Shown: positions 45,410 to 54,976, counted from the stretch's first letter. The stretch is 64,000 nt of DNA from Methylobacter sp. KS41 (GCA_002862125.1 PHSP01000001.1:1116001-1180000), one strand, 5' to 3'. The notes: generated by a model not told the origin, from the sequence alone. Translations and numbers: made by a program.

Positions 45410-46798
45410 TCATCTTGCGCCTTTACCCCACAAAATAACCTCGACGGTATTAAACATAATGGAGAAATCTAAAAACAGGCTGTAATTTTTGACATAATAC
45501 AAATCGTATTCTAATTTTTTGATTGCATCCTTTTCATCAGACCCGTAAGGATAACACAGCTGGGCCCAGCCGGTAATCCCGGGCTTGACACGATGCCTTT
45601 CGCGATAATACGGAATTCTCTCATTGAAACCCTGGACAAATTCGGGCCGCTCCGGACGTGGTCCGACAAAACTCATATCGCCTTTTAATACATTGAATAT
45701 TTGCGGCAGTTCATCTATCCGGCTTTTTCTGATAGCCCTGCCCACCAGAGTTATACGATCGTCGTTCTTTTTCGCCCATTGGGCGCCGTTTTTTTCCGCA
45801 TTCGGTTTCATGCTTCTGAATTTTAGAACTTCGAAGTTTTTATTTTTTTCACCTACTCTAATCTGCCGGTAAAGTATTGGCCCCTTAAATCCGCTTTCCA
45901 GAAAAATAGCCAATACCGTTAACAGCATAACCGGCCAGGAAACAGCAAGCAGCAGCAAGCTTGCAAACACGTCAAAAAATCTTTTTACCAGCGATCTTAA
46001 ATCACCCTGGGCGAAACCGCTGCAGAAAACTAGCCAGCCCGGACTCACATTGTCCAGTGAGATGATACCCTGTTCCCGCTCGTAAAACCCCATAATATTA
46101 ATGATCGTCAACCCGGACATTCTGCAATCCAGTAACTCGTCAAACGGTAATGCCATGCTCCTGTCATCTATGGCAATGACAATCTCGTCAATTTTATATT
46201 GCTCCGCGATGGCGATTATTTTTTTATCATAATTGATTATTTTTCCCGGATCTACAACGGAAACTTCATCCGGCAATGCCAAAAACCCGACTATTGTAAA
46301 TCCCCTGTGGATAAATGAATCATTAATCGTAATCAATCCCTGGGCTTTTTTGCTGCTGCCGATAACCAGAAAGCGTCTTTTCAGCCGTTCAAGATTGACA
46401 AGATGATAAAACAGAAATCGCGTTATCATTATCCCCAAAAACGCAAAAAATACCGCGTAGACCAGTACGCTTCGTGCGACATGAAATTCCGGCAATAGGT
46501 AATAGACTGTAACAACGGCGAAAATGGCTATGCCAAAACTGACGCAGACTCTCGCCAATAAATTATAATCGTCCCAGCTTAGCGTTCTTCTGTATAAACC
46601 CAGACCCAGGCAGGATAGGCTCATTACTGCCGAAAAAATAACACAAGCGTAAGTGATGTCCTGCTCTGTATACCAGGATTTTGTCATTAGAAAACGAACG
46701 TCGCTGCCAAAATACATAGCGGCAAAAAATACACCAAACTCAATCAGTAACAGCCATAAATAGGCTCTGGATATATAGTGGCGAAAAATCCGGATCAT
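45410..46798 (-). CDS. EpsB/WcaJ-type undecaprenyl-phosphate sugar transferase
   Basis: A 462-residue membrane enzyme: five N-terminal helices, a nucleotide-fold region (RFLVIGSSKKAQGL, about 146), and a C-terminal bacterial sugar transferase domain from about 270 with KRFFDVFASLLLLAVSWPVM, LKFRSM, DELPQIFNVLKGDMSFVGPRP and PGITGWAQ. It transfers a hexose-1-phosphate to undecaprenyl phosphate, a second initiation enzyme in addition to the WbpL-like one, suggesting two polymers. It could be of the type found in PEP-CTERM/exosortase EPS loci. Confidence 0.92.
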   Translation of the reverse strand: MIRIFRHYISRAYLWLLLIEFGVFFAAMYFGSDVRFLMTKSWYTEQDITYACVIFSAVMSLSCLGLGLYRRTLSWDDYNLLARVCVSFGIAIFAVVTVYYLLPEFHVARSVLVYAVFFAFLGIMITRFLFYHLVNLERLKRRFLVIGSSKKAQGLITINDSFIHRGFTIVGFLALPDEVSVVDPGKIINYDKKIIAIAEQYKIDEIVIAIDDRSMALPFDELLDCRMSGLTIINIMGFYEREQGIISLDNVSPGWLVFCSGFAQGDLRSLVKRFFDVFASLLLLAVSWPVMLLTVLAIFLESGFKGPILYRQIRVGEKNKNFEVLKFRSMKPNAEKNGAQWAKKNDDRITLVGRAIRKSRIDELPQIFNVLKGDMSFVGPRPERPEFVQGFNERIPYYRERHRVKPGITGWAQLCYPYGSDEKDAIKKLEYDLYYVKNYSLFLDFSIMFNTVEVILWGKGAR

Positions 46799-46860
46799 TA
46801 AATTTTCCCGTTATTGTTATCTATTTAAAGTGAAGCAGATTTACATACCATCGTAAATAC

Positions 46861-47670
46861 TCAATGCAAACCTTTTGCTTTCAGCAGGTTTTGCACGTGG
46901 TTAGCAGGAATTGCATAAGAAATACCGCTGGGCTTTGACAAGATATTTTCTTTGCTCTCCTGCACGAAAACCTTGTTAATAACGCCTATCACTTCACCAG
47001 TATCAGGGTCATAGAGAGGACTGCCGCTGTTACCAGGATAAGCGGTCGCATCAAGCTGAAACACATTGTACGGGTCTTGTAGCCGTTTGAGTAATTTTAA
47101 ATTGATCTGATCCGATCTTAGCATTGGTATCACATTTGGCGTGATGGCCGAAACTATCCCCCGGTGGGTAACGGGATAAAGTCCTAAAACCATACCGATA
47201 GGAAAACCGGTAAAGGCATAGAGTTGTCCTTCGCGCACCGATGATACCGAACCAAATTTTAGCGGCGGCAGATGCTCGCCTGCTATTTTTAAAACCGCAA
47301 GATCATGTTCTTTATCCAACGCCACCTCTGTCGCAAGAACGGCCTTTTCCGCATTATCCTTATGATAAAAAATGGCCACCTGTTCCAGGTGATCATTATC
47401 CAGCTTATCCGGAATAACGTGCGCGTTGGTTATAATCAGACTGCCGTCGCCTACCGCGAAGCCCGTAGCCAGAAATACAGCGCGGGGATTTCGTTTGGGC
47501 ATATAGGTTCCAACAGCGACAATGCTGGGTTTTATTTTTGCTACAATATCCGCAAGGGACTGTTCCGCACAACTTATTCCGGGAAAAAACAAGGCAATAA
47601 AACCAACTAAAATTAATCCTGCAGACTGCTTATTAAGAAATGGAATAAATTTAATTTGTTTTAAGCTCAT
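46861..47670 (-). CDS. Secreted trypsin-like serine protease
   Basis: A 269-residue protein from MSLKQIKF with a signal peptide (KQSAGLILVGFIALFFPGISCAEQ region, cleavage near residue 36). The catalytic triad is visible: His in ITNAHVIPD, Asp in KEHDLAVLKI, Ser in YPGNSGSPLYD. There is no PDZ domain after the protease part, in contrast to DegP. An ATG 19 codons earlier (47727) would place extra residues before the signal. Possibly acts in the periplasm; the substrate is unknown. Confidence 0.85.
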   Translation of the reverse strand: MSLKQIKFIPFLNKQSAGLILVGFIALFFPGISCAEQSLADIVAKIKPSIVAVGTYMPKRNPRAVFLATGFAVGDGSLIITNAHVIPDKLDNDHLEQVAIFYHKDNAEKAVLATEVALDKEHDLAVLKIAGEHLPPLKFGSVSSVREGQLYAFTGFPIGMVLGLYPVTHRGIVSAITPNVIPMLRSDQINLKLLKRLQDPYNVFQLDATAYPGNSGSPLYDPDTGEVIGVINKVFVQESKENILSKPSGISYAIPANHVQNLLKAKGLH

Positions 47671-47896
47671 TTTATTTTCCGCGAAACGATGGTAAACGGA
47701 TTTATAGGCGCCATTAAATTCCTGCATGAAGGATTGTTATAAATATCATTTGTAATGAAGCCCAGGGAACAGAAGCAAATTCTAGTTCATAAGGTTAATA
47801 TTTCCAGCAGCCTGCCTGCCATACTGCAAAAGCTCATTCTCTTTTTTAAGGAATGTGCAAGAAATAAAATTACCAATGAAATATGCGCACCACCGC

Positions 47897-47941
47897 GTAG
47901 GGGCGGATTTATCCGCCTTGGGCGAATGAATTCGCCCCTAC
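47897..47941. repeat. Dispersed hairpin repeat (GTAGGGGC type)
   Basis: A 45-bp palindromic element: GTAGGGGCGGA at the left is inverted as TTCGCCCCTAC at the right, with inner inverted words. Such GTAGGGGC-framed elements are common multicopy intergenic repeats in many bacterial genomes. Only this copy is seen here. Confidence 0.6.
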
Positions 47942-48000
47942 AGTTGCTCAAGTTATTTCATGCACGTTCAAGAAAAACGTAAATCAAGCGAATCCCGCCC

Positions 48001-51000
48001 TTAAGTTTTTTCCCATGCGCGCGGCGTACGCATCAGGGCAAAGAATAGCAACAAAAAAAACAATAGAGTCAAGCGCGGCGCGTCAAAGGGGCTATCAACA
48101 AAACCCACTACCATAAATCCGCTGAATGATGACAATAAAATTGCTGCATACACATTCTGTTGTGACAATCGGCGGCAACAATTGTAAATGGCAATAGCAA
48201 ATAACAGAAAAAAAGCAACAACGCCAAGCCAGCCCTGGTCGAATAGCAGATGCACCCAAAAATTAAAGATATGCCACGGATTATGTTTTTCCGCGGCAAA
48301 AAACCAAAAATCGAGACCCTTTGTGAAATCACCATTTGCCAGCACATTAGCGCCGGTTGAATCCAGTAACTTTACATTATCTATATCGAGCAATTTACCC
48401 GTGCCGTTACCATTATAAAATGACAGTTGTACCGGACGTTTCAACAAACCGCCTGCCACGCGTTCACCAACATCATTGCTGTTAATGACCTGCTCAACGT
48501 GATCCCAGCCACGTCCGCTTGTTTTAGCCCCAACCGCACTACAACGCAATGAGTACTGCACGGATTTTTCACATAACGAGGTGGATAAACCCAATTTGTT
48601 TTCACCTCGCACATCCAGAACTAAACGGTAAGCTGTATGCGGTTCAATCGTAAGGTACTGCCCCATAAACAACGAGTCGCCGCCGCGCATGCGCAAAAAA
48701 TTATTACCGTTTTCGTTAGCAACTTCATACGTTGCAGGATGGGTATTCTCAGAGTTGAGCCAAAAAAAAGTACGCGGATAACTGCCTAAGCCCATTCCAA
48801 ATAACATAGTCGCCAAATCATCATCTCTCATAGCTAATGCGTCGCGCCAATGATAGGCGCGGCTATCACGATCTTGTTCGATGACGTTGAAACGGTGCTG
48901 AATCATACTTCCGCGCAATACAGGCAACGCCATAATAAGACTGATTGCCAGCAGGGGCAAAACAAATAAAGGTCTTTTCGTAACTCGCAACTGTTTTTTA
49001 AAGCTAAAGAACAATGCAAACAGCAACACCATAAAACCAATAACAAACCCGGTATATCCGCCACGCGAAAAAGTCACCAATAGCGTGTATAGTCCAAGAA
49101 TAAATAAGGCGATTCCTAATAAACTTCTGATTAAGCTATGTGCTGAATTAACAAATAAGATTGTGATAAACGGAAGGCTCAACATTAAATACGATTCAAT
49201 ATGTCCGCCGCCCGCATGCATAGTCGAGAACAAGGCATTAATGCGGTAATCGCTTGAAAAGTCAAATAGGCCGGCAAACACCAGTCGCTCGATAACGGCA
49301 AACACAGTAACTCCGGTTAAGCCCAACAACACACCATAAGCAAAATACTGTGAAGCGTAACGATAACGCCGTACTGTGAGTTGTAATAAGGGCAAAAGCA
49401 ATAAAGCCCATATAAAGCCCTTACCGACGCGCAAGCTGTTATAGTTGCTAAAATAATTGCTAAAGGCGTTAGCATTAGATTCCGGCAAGGGCAATAAGCC
49501 CCTAAGTAAACTGGCGGCATACAACACAGTGAAGACAGTCAATAATAAATTCGCTGGTATCGACAACAGTGAGCGCAAGCGCGCTTTGGGTTTTTGCCAA
49601 TAATAAAAGGCTAATGTGGACAGAATCAGCAAATCGAATTCATCAAAGAAAAAACGGCCTGTCCACGGGGCAAAATCCATAACAGGCAATAAAGCGGGAA
49701 CAAACACCAACCATGCGTAAGGAAAACGCAGTAACAGAGCGGTGTAGCCGGTTAGAAAAAGCCCCAACCACAGCGCCGCCGCCGGATAATCAAGCAACCC
49801 AAAAGCAATAATGCTCCACAATAGTAATGACAAGATACGCCAACGTTTATCGGCTTGGCAAGGGGGCAGCGCCAACTCAATTGTCTTTTCCTGAGCACGG
49901 ATCTCCGGTTGTGCGGCACGCTCAACCATCGGGGGATTGGCCGGGGTTTTGTCGCTTTTAAGCCATTGCAACAGACCGTTCATAAACTTATAGCAGCCCG
50001 CCGCAGCGATGAAAGCAATCCAAACATCGCTGGGATCAGGATGCTTATCCGCTAAGAATAATTTACCAGCCTCGACTACCAGTGCAAAAATGGCTGCAAG
50101 CAGACCAACATAAAACCAATGAGGGGCGCGGTGTTCATGTTCATGGCTCGCGCTAAAAAAACTTGCCCAACACAGCAAACCAACAGGGAAATACATGCCT
50201 ATATTGCTTAACAGGCTAACTAACGCTACGCCTTCAGAGGTGTAGTAATAATAATAGAGCGGCAAAAAACGAACCGAGGTTAATTTTTCCAAGGCCTGCT
50301 CCGGGCTTAACCAATCAGCTGAGAACCAACCGTTCGTTGACAGCGCCAATACAATATACGGAAGAACAGTAAACCAGACAACGCGCCTTAATAAACCCGG
50401 CAGGTCAACTAATTTGCGTTTTTTAGCCCAAACAAATAGACCGGCGCCGGCGCCCATGCCGATCATGCGAGTTATTACCGAGATACCTTGCCCGGAGCCG
50501 GATAACAAAAACACCTGCACGGCTTCAATCACAAGGCCTAAAAAAAAACCAACCAACACCGCCGCTGCTCTGGGATGCTGCAAATAGGGCACATAACAAA
50601 ATAACAAGCCCAAGGGCATCAACACCAGCATTTCCGCCAGCAGTTTAACTCCGCAACGCATCGGGTCTGCGCCGCATGCATCCCAGGACAAAAAAACGGC
50701 ATCGTTTCCGCTGGCAAATTTCGCATTTAACTCGTCAAAAGACGTAACAAAATCAAATGGAAACAAACTAAGCGCAATATAGATCAGCAAATAAAAAATA
50801 ATCGCCGATTGAGCGGAAAACAATCTTCCGCGTAGCAAATGACGATACAGATTAGAAAAGTAACCGCCAAAAAATTGCCAGCCGAGAATACCGATAACCG
50901 ATCCAAGGAATTCGGCAATTAAATCATTTAACGATACCGTTCGTGGAGGAAAGAACAACTGGGCAAATTCGACGGCAACAGCCAATGCGAGACAAAAAAC

Positions 51001-51267
51001 CAGCACGCAGAATGATAGTATTGCGCGTGCCAGAAAATAACGTACGCCGCTAAATGCGGCCATTGCACCAAAAGCCAGCGGTATATAAAGCAAAATATTA
51101 GCAATCCAGTCCGCCCTGGACTCTGCGCCTAAATTGAGATAACGAATATTTTTGAATTGGTTTATAGCCGTCTCTAAAGGCAAGCTGTTAAACTCAAGCG
51201 GCACCAGACTGCCATAAACGATAAAGAGTGAATACAATACCGTAACGAAGAAAAGAGTGCGGTTCAT
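48001..51267 (-). CDS. Triple VanZ-like plus O-antigen ligase fusion protein
   Basis: A protein of 1088 residues from MNRTLFFVTVL (an earlier ATG at 51318 would add 17). The N-terminal 430 residues contain three VanZ-like repeats, each ending in a helix with an acidic start: VEFAQLFFPPR, IEAVQVFLLSG and VEAGKLFLADKHPDPSD. Then comes a WaaL-like O-antigen ligase with about 10 helices (HAGGGHIESYLMLSLP and TFSRGGYTGFVIG). Before its last helices a beta-rich soluble insert (about residues 845-990; GDFTKGLDFWFF) resembles a carbohydrate-binding jellyroll. It likely attaches the polymer to lipid A or another acceptor at the periplasmic face. Confidence 0.85.
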   Translation of the reverse strand: MNRTLFFVTVLYSLFIVYGSLVPLEFNSLPLETAINQFKNIRYLNLGAESRADWIANILLYIPLAFGAMAAFSGVRYFLARAILSFCVLVFCLALAVAVEFAQLFFPPRTVSLNDLIAEFLGSVIGILGWQFFGGYFSNLYRHLLRGRLFSAQSAIIFYLLIYIALSLFPFDFVTSFDELNAKFASGNDAVFLSWDACGADPMRCGVKLLAEMLVLMPLGLLFCYVPYLQHPRAAAVLVGFFLGLVIEAVQVFLLSGSGQGISVITRMIGMGAGAGLFVWAKKRKLVDLPGLLRRVVWFTVLPYIVLALSTNGWFSADWLSPEQALEKLTSVRFLPLYYYYYTSEGVALVSLLSNIGMYFPVGLLCWASFFSASHEHEHRAPHWFYVGLLAAIFALVVEAGKLFLADKHPDPSDVWIAFIAAAGCYKFMNGLLQWLKSDKTPANPPMVERAAQPEIRAQEKTIELALPPCQADKRWRILSLLLWSIIAFGLLDYPAAALWLGLFLTGYTALLLRFPYAWLVFVPALLPVMDFAPWTGRFFFDEFDLLILSTLAFYYWQKPKARLRSLLSIPANLLLTVFTVLYAASLLRGLLPLPESNANAFSNYFSNYNSLRVGKGFIWALLLLPLLQLTVRRYRYASQYFAYGVLLGLTGVTVFAVIERLVFAGLFDFSSDYRINALFSTMHAGGGHIESYLMLSLPFITILFVNSAHSLIRSLLGIALFILGLYTLLVTFSRGGYTGFVIGFMVLLFALFFSFKKQLRVTKRPLFVLPLLAISLIMALPVLRGSMIQHRFNVIEQDRDSRAYHWRDALAMRDDDLATMLFGMGLGSYPRTFFWLNSENTHPATYEVANENGNNFLRMRGGDSLFMGQYLTIEPHTAYRLVLDVRGENKLGLSTSLCEKSVQYSLRCSAVGAKTSGRGWDHVEQVINSNDVGERVAGGLLKRPVQLSFYNGNGTGKLLDIDNVKLLDSTGANVLANGDFTKGLDFWFFAAEKHNPWHIFNFWVHLLFDQGWLGVVAFFLLFAIAIYNCCRRLSQQNVYAAILLSSFSGFMVVGFVDSPFDAPRLTLLFFLLLFFALMRTPRAWEKT

Positions 51268-51318
51268 AGGGGCTTTGAAGTGTGTTACCGGTAAAGCAAA
51301 TTCATAAGCTAATCCCAC

Positions 51319-51716
51319 AAATGCCTATTGTTCCCACGCAACGCATCATTTCGGTTCAGAAAAAAACGTGTTGGTCAATTGTGATGGCGTTTTTTCTCGC
51401 CCGGTCGATATTAATTTAATTTCTTAAACCACAGACGCGTCAAAAACTTTCGCCGCTAAAATGGTATTCATCCAATTTTAACAGCGGAAGAACCTGTTGA
51501 TAATTGCCTTCAGCGGACCGCCCATTTTCTTCCTGCATCCGCCAATTTCGCTTACACGCGTCTGGCTACCTCAAAGACTTGATGCCATGCCGGATTGTAT
51601 TTTAACTACGCTTAAGCCGTTTCTCCAACTGCGTCAAAATCTCCTAAAGCTGCTAAGCGGGAGCTGTCGTACAATGCTCCCGTAAATGCAACCTTTTCCG
51701 TGCTTCTTAGTTTATT
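51319..51716. other. Intergenic between ligase and repeat protein
   Basis: About 400 bp with no gene I support. The only item is a hairpin CGGGAGC (51658-51664) with GCTCCCG (51676-51682), 35 bp beyond the stop of the repeat protein. It has no T-run and may be a weak terminator. Confidence 0.45.
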
Positions 51717-52568
51717 TTAATTATCTGGCTTACTTTGTTTATTATCTTCCTTTGCTGGTATCACAATCGGCTTATCTTTCTCGCCTTGCTTATCGCCTCC
51801 CTTTGCCGGTGACACAATCGGCTTATCTTTCTCGCCCTGCTTATCGCCTCCCTTTGCCGGTATCACAATCGGCTTATCTTTCTCGCCTTGTTTATCGCCT
51901 TCCTTTGCAGGAGGCAATTTTGGACCAGGAAACGCAATCGGTTTAGCTTGCTTACCTTGTTTATCATCATCCTTTGGTAATGGCTCAATCTGCTTCTCTT
52001 GCTCAACTTTTATCTTGTTTTCCTTTGTTGGAGATACATCCCCAGCAGGCGATCCACTCAATACCGGTGTAGGAGATATATTGGCAGAAGAAGCGCTTGC
52101 AGTACAAACAATCGGCGTAGAAGAACCAGTACAGGCGCCCTGACCAGTCTGAATAGTAACATTAGTTACAAGGGCTCCGCCATTGCAAAAGTCGTAAGTC
52201 CCGTCGGCTTTTTGCCAAACCGTATAAGAATAAGTAGCAGTACCAGCAGCAGGGTTATTTGTATCCTTGAAATAACCATAAGTAACCGTACCACCCGCTG
52301 CACTCCACTCACCTATTTTAGCAGTAGGGTCATTTGTTGATGAAGGGCCATGCTTATAATCAATTAATTCTCCCGCGCTTCCACTATGCCATTCTTGCCC
52401 CTTCCAATTGCCGGAACTACCATCACAAACGGTATTACCCGTTAATAAGCCAGCTAAATTAGTTACCTGAGTGTAACAACTATTGTTGACATCAACAGCG
52501 CAAGCCGCCATCGCCTCTCCGATAACCCCCATTAATAAAAGCACATTCGTCAAAATAATACGTTTCAT
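51717..52568 (-). CDS. Secreted protein with charged C-terminal tandem repeats
   Basis: A 283-residue exported protein. Residues 1-21 are a signal peptide (MKRIILTNVLLLMGVIGEAMA). The next 140 residues hold six Cys and the motifs GNWKGQEWHSG and GTYDFCNGGALV, perhaps a disulphide-bonded fold. The rest is Ser/Thr/Pro linker and then three near-perfect repeats of 17 residues, GGDKQGEKDKPIVIPAK, each 51 bp in the DNA, plus a partial unit. The end is charged and disordered, likely to bind polymer or wall. No family recognised. It is a single gene with no close partner. Confidence 0.75.
   Translation of the reverse strand: MKRIILTNVLLLMGVIGEAMAACAVDVNNSCYTQVTNLAGLLTGNTVCDGSSGNWKGQEWHSGSAGELIDYKHGPSSTNDPTAKIGEWSAAGGTVTYGYFKDTNNPAAGTATYSYTVWQKADGTYDFCNGGALVTNVTIQTGQGACTGSSTPIVCTASASSANISPTPVLSGSPAGDVSPTKENKIKVEQEKQIEPLPKDDDKQGKQAKPIAFPGPKLPPAKEGDKQGEKDKPIVIPAKGGDKQGEKDKPIVSPAKGGDKQGEKDKPIVIPAKEDNKQSKPDN
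51749..51901. repeat. 51-bp coding tandem repeat, three units
   Basis: Three direct 51-bp units start at 51749, 51800 and 51851, with a partial fourth at 51902, differing by only a few bases. They encode the 17-residue charged repeats. Near identity at DNA level suggests recent expansion by slippage or recombination; copy number may vary between strains. Confidence 0.9.
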
Positions 52569-52774
52569 AATCGCATGCCCCCATATTCAATAAATAAAAA
52601 TTTCCGCGATTCCAACTGAGTCGACACGGTCAAATATGCCCGTCAAAAGACGACTTTACCCGCAGTCTGTTTAAGCATAACAGTTAATTAATTTAATCGC
52701 CAACGACAACGGCTTTGAAACTTTAAAGGGGCCTAAATAAAGATAGGATAGCAACACGATAAATCGCGTTTTTG

Positions 52775-53815
52775 TTAACGATTAACGTGCAGAACTTCGA
52801 CAGTGCTCCAGATATCCTCGATAAAATCAGGCTCCATTTCTGGCATGCCATTTTGTATCCATCCAACTAAAACCTTGGCGATATTCGGATACGTGATGTG
52901 GATGGCATGGTTATCGTGCAGCCAGTGTTCTATAGCCGATACGTCCATGTCATTCATGGTATGACCATATCCCAGTTGCTGCAATGCCGCGGCATTGGAG
53001 ATTTGTTCCATTTGCGCATGCAGCGGCTTGGCCAGAATTTTTTTACCCAGCTGCAATGCTTCACTGGCCAGCTCAAATCCGGCATTGCTGATGATGCCTG
53101 AACAATCATACAAATCATTCTGGAATCCAGCGCGGGAAAGCGGATTGCACTTAATATGGCTGAATTTTGAGGCGATTACTTCAGGCGCGTAAATATGAAA
53201 ATCGAAATTTTCAAAGGGTGACAGCAGCTTGATAACTTCCTGTTGGTCTTCGAAAGGAAGATAGACAATGATTTTATTTTTGATGATGCTTTTGGGTGTC
53301 TCTGGCGTATCAATAATGGGCGGCAAGATGGGTTGACCAAAATGATGCCAATGCAAACCTACGCCTTTATCGGCGGGAGCAAAATATTTCATGACTTGAT
53401 TGGCGATAGGATCTGAGCCTGCCCTGGGGATTTTATGGTTAAAAGCGTATTGATGGCCTATGCCTAAAACCGGTTTTCTCTGGTTTTTCGCCGCCCATGC
53501 CGTAACAGGTTCAAAATCGCTGATAACCAGATCATAGTTTTTTAAGTCCAACGCTTTTACATCTTTGATGAAGGTAATGGGCTTGGCTTCGCGCACTGTT
53601 TTCAGATAACTGACTTGCCCCTTTTCGGTATTAAAAGTTAAGCCGGCGCGTAGTTGGTAGCCATTAAAAATATCCATATCAAAATATTTATCCGCTGGAC
53701 GGCCGGTAAATTGAAAGTTAACTTCAATTCCTGCTGCATAGAGTTCTTTTGCCATGACCCTAGCCCGCGTGATGTGGCCGTTTCCGGTACCTTGTACGCC
53801 ATAAAAAATTCTCAT
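52775..53815 (-). CDS. MJ1255/VC2487-family glycosyltransferase
   Basis: A 346-residue GT-B protein of the MJ1255/VC2487 group. The start MRIFYGVQGTGNGHITRAR is the group signature; VISDFEPVTAWAA, GIGHQYAFNHKIP and SNAGFELASEALQLGKKILAKP lie in the right order. It resembles MurG-like sugar transferases. It overlaps a PAP2 phosphatase gene by ATGA, a pairing that suggests a lipid-linked sugar step. Confidence 0.88.
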   Translation of the reverse strand: MRIFYGVQGTGNGHITRARVMAKELYAAGIEVNFQFTGRPADKYFDMDIFNGYQLRAGLTFNTEKGQVSYLKTVREAKPITFIKDVKALDLKNYDLVISDFEPVTAWAAKNQRKPVLGIGHQYAFNHKIPRAGSDPIANQVMKYFAPADKGVGLHWHHFGQPILPPIIDTPETPKSIIKNKIIVYLPFEDQQEVIKLLSPFENFDFHIYAPEVIASKFSHIKCNPLSRAGFQNDLYDCSGIISNAGFELASEALQLGKKILAKPLHAQMEQISNAAALQQLGYGHTMNDMDVSAIEHWLHDNHAIHITYPNIAKVLVGWIQNGMPEMEPDFIEDIWSTVEVLHVNR

Positions 53816-54330
53816 ATTTGTCCCAAACTAAAAAGTGCCACGCTGATACCCAAAAGAACTCCGACTAAAATGTCGGTCGGAAAATGTACACCCAGCACCA
53901 CACGGGAGCAGCCAACCAGTGTCGCCCAAAAATATAGCAGAGCCATAAACATGGGGAAATAATAGCTGAGCAAGGTCGCCATCATAAAGGCGGCCGAGGT
54001 ATGACCTGATGGAAAACTGAATTGATCTGAAGGGGTAATAATACTGCGGAAGTTTTTTAAGGCCGCCTCCGGCCGGTTACGCTTCAGGCCGTTTTTTAGC
54101 ACAAAATAAACGGGCCTTTCTATTAAAAATGCCAGCAGAACCGCTTTCAAGCAGAGGTTATCGATCCAGTCTAGCCAATATAAAACGCCTATGACTATAA
54201 AATAGAGCTGACCATCCCCTGTTTTGGACAGGTATCGGCTGAGCTTGGTTAAGACGCTGTGCATTCTGGTATTAATCAGCCAGCTGAACATGAAAACGTC
54301 GTATTTATGGATGGAATTAAGCAATTTCAT
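53812..54330 (-). CDS. PAP2-type membrane phosphatase
   Basis: A 172-residue protein with about five helices and the full phosphatase signature: K-x6-RP as LKRNRPE, PSGHTSA, and SR-x5-H-x3-D as SRVVLGVHFPTD. It removes phosphate from a lipid such as undecaprenyl pyrophosphate or phosphatidylglycerol phosphate. It is cotranscribed and coupled with the MJ1255-type transferase downstream. A ribosome site AGAGG stands before its ATG. Confidence 0.9.
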   Translation of the reverse strand: MKLLNSIHKYDVFMFSWLINTRMHSVLTKLSRYLSKTGDGQLYFIVIGVLYWLDWIDNLCLKAVLLAFLIERPVYFVLKNGLKRNRPEAALKNFRSIITPSDQFSFPSGHTSAAFMMATLLSYYFPMFMALLYFWATLVGCSRVVLGVHFPTDILVGVLLGISVALFSLGQI

Positions 54331-54847
54331 TTTTTAAGCCTCTTAAGATAAAGAGTGGTTCCGCAAAAGCCCCCGCGATCTATTGCGGTTATGAAAATCA
54401 TGGATTTCCGGTTGTGTTTTATTCATCGGTAACCGAAAAGTCTAATGCTCTTTTATGACAAAAAAATGAAAGTTTGTTTAAGATTCCATGACAATGCTTC
54501 TTAATGGCCATTTTCCGGTTGATATTGCGAAGGATTGCTCGCCATGAACAAAAGATGCATGGCTTTTCACGACACCCTAAGTTATTCCGGAAGCATAAAC
54601 GTGCTTTTTTCAAGCTAATTGCCGTGTTTAAACTATTAACATTTACCTAAATGGCAAAAAATTAAAACACTGTGTTAGAATGGAAACAGTTTTAGGGCTT
54701 GATACGATGTTATTAATTGTCCGGCAACTTTACACAGTATCAAATTGAACCACCGGTCCGGTAATTTAGTTTTAAAACGGTCAATAATAAAAAACCTGAC
54801 TTAGCGCTTGCATAGTGGAAATGCACGCTTGGGAACATTACAACATC
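54331..54847. other. Intergenic, divergent promoters likely
   Basis: About 520 bp without a supported gene between the PAP2 gene and the TVP38 leader. A 64-codon leftward frame (54419-54613) shows no motif. AT-rich and probably promoter-bearing on both sides. Confidence 0.4.
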
Positions 54848-54976
54848 AAGCCGCCACCAAGTGAATGGCGCGGCTTACAGAGATGGGCTTTTGTCTTGCA
54901 TCGGGATTATTTTCCGGAGACAAATTCAAAAATCTCCGGGATCAAGACGCCTCTTGATTATTTTTTCAGGTGATAA
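54848..54976 (+). promoter_or_regulatory. Structured leader with tandem hairpins and terminator-like stem
   Basis: Three stems stand in a row before the TVP38 gene: AAGCCGC/GCGGCTT (54848-54876), CCGGAGA/TCTCCGG (54914-54939) and ATCAAGA/TCTTGAT (54941-54958). The last has a 4-nt loop and is followed by TATTTTTTC, a form of an intrinsic terminator, ending 10 bp ahead of the ATG. This is the arrangement of an attenuator or riboswitch, but no known riboswitch consensus was seen. Confidence 0.5.

Noticed and set aside
51686-51946. Rightward 86-codon frame with regular LSRLAYRLPLPVSQSAY repeats
   Set aside because: It is the antisense reading of the 51-bp tandem repeats of the secreted protein; the repeat pattern follows from the DNA and there is no ribosome site.
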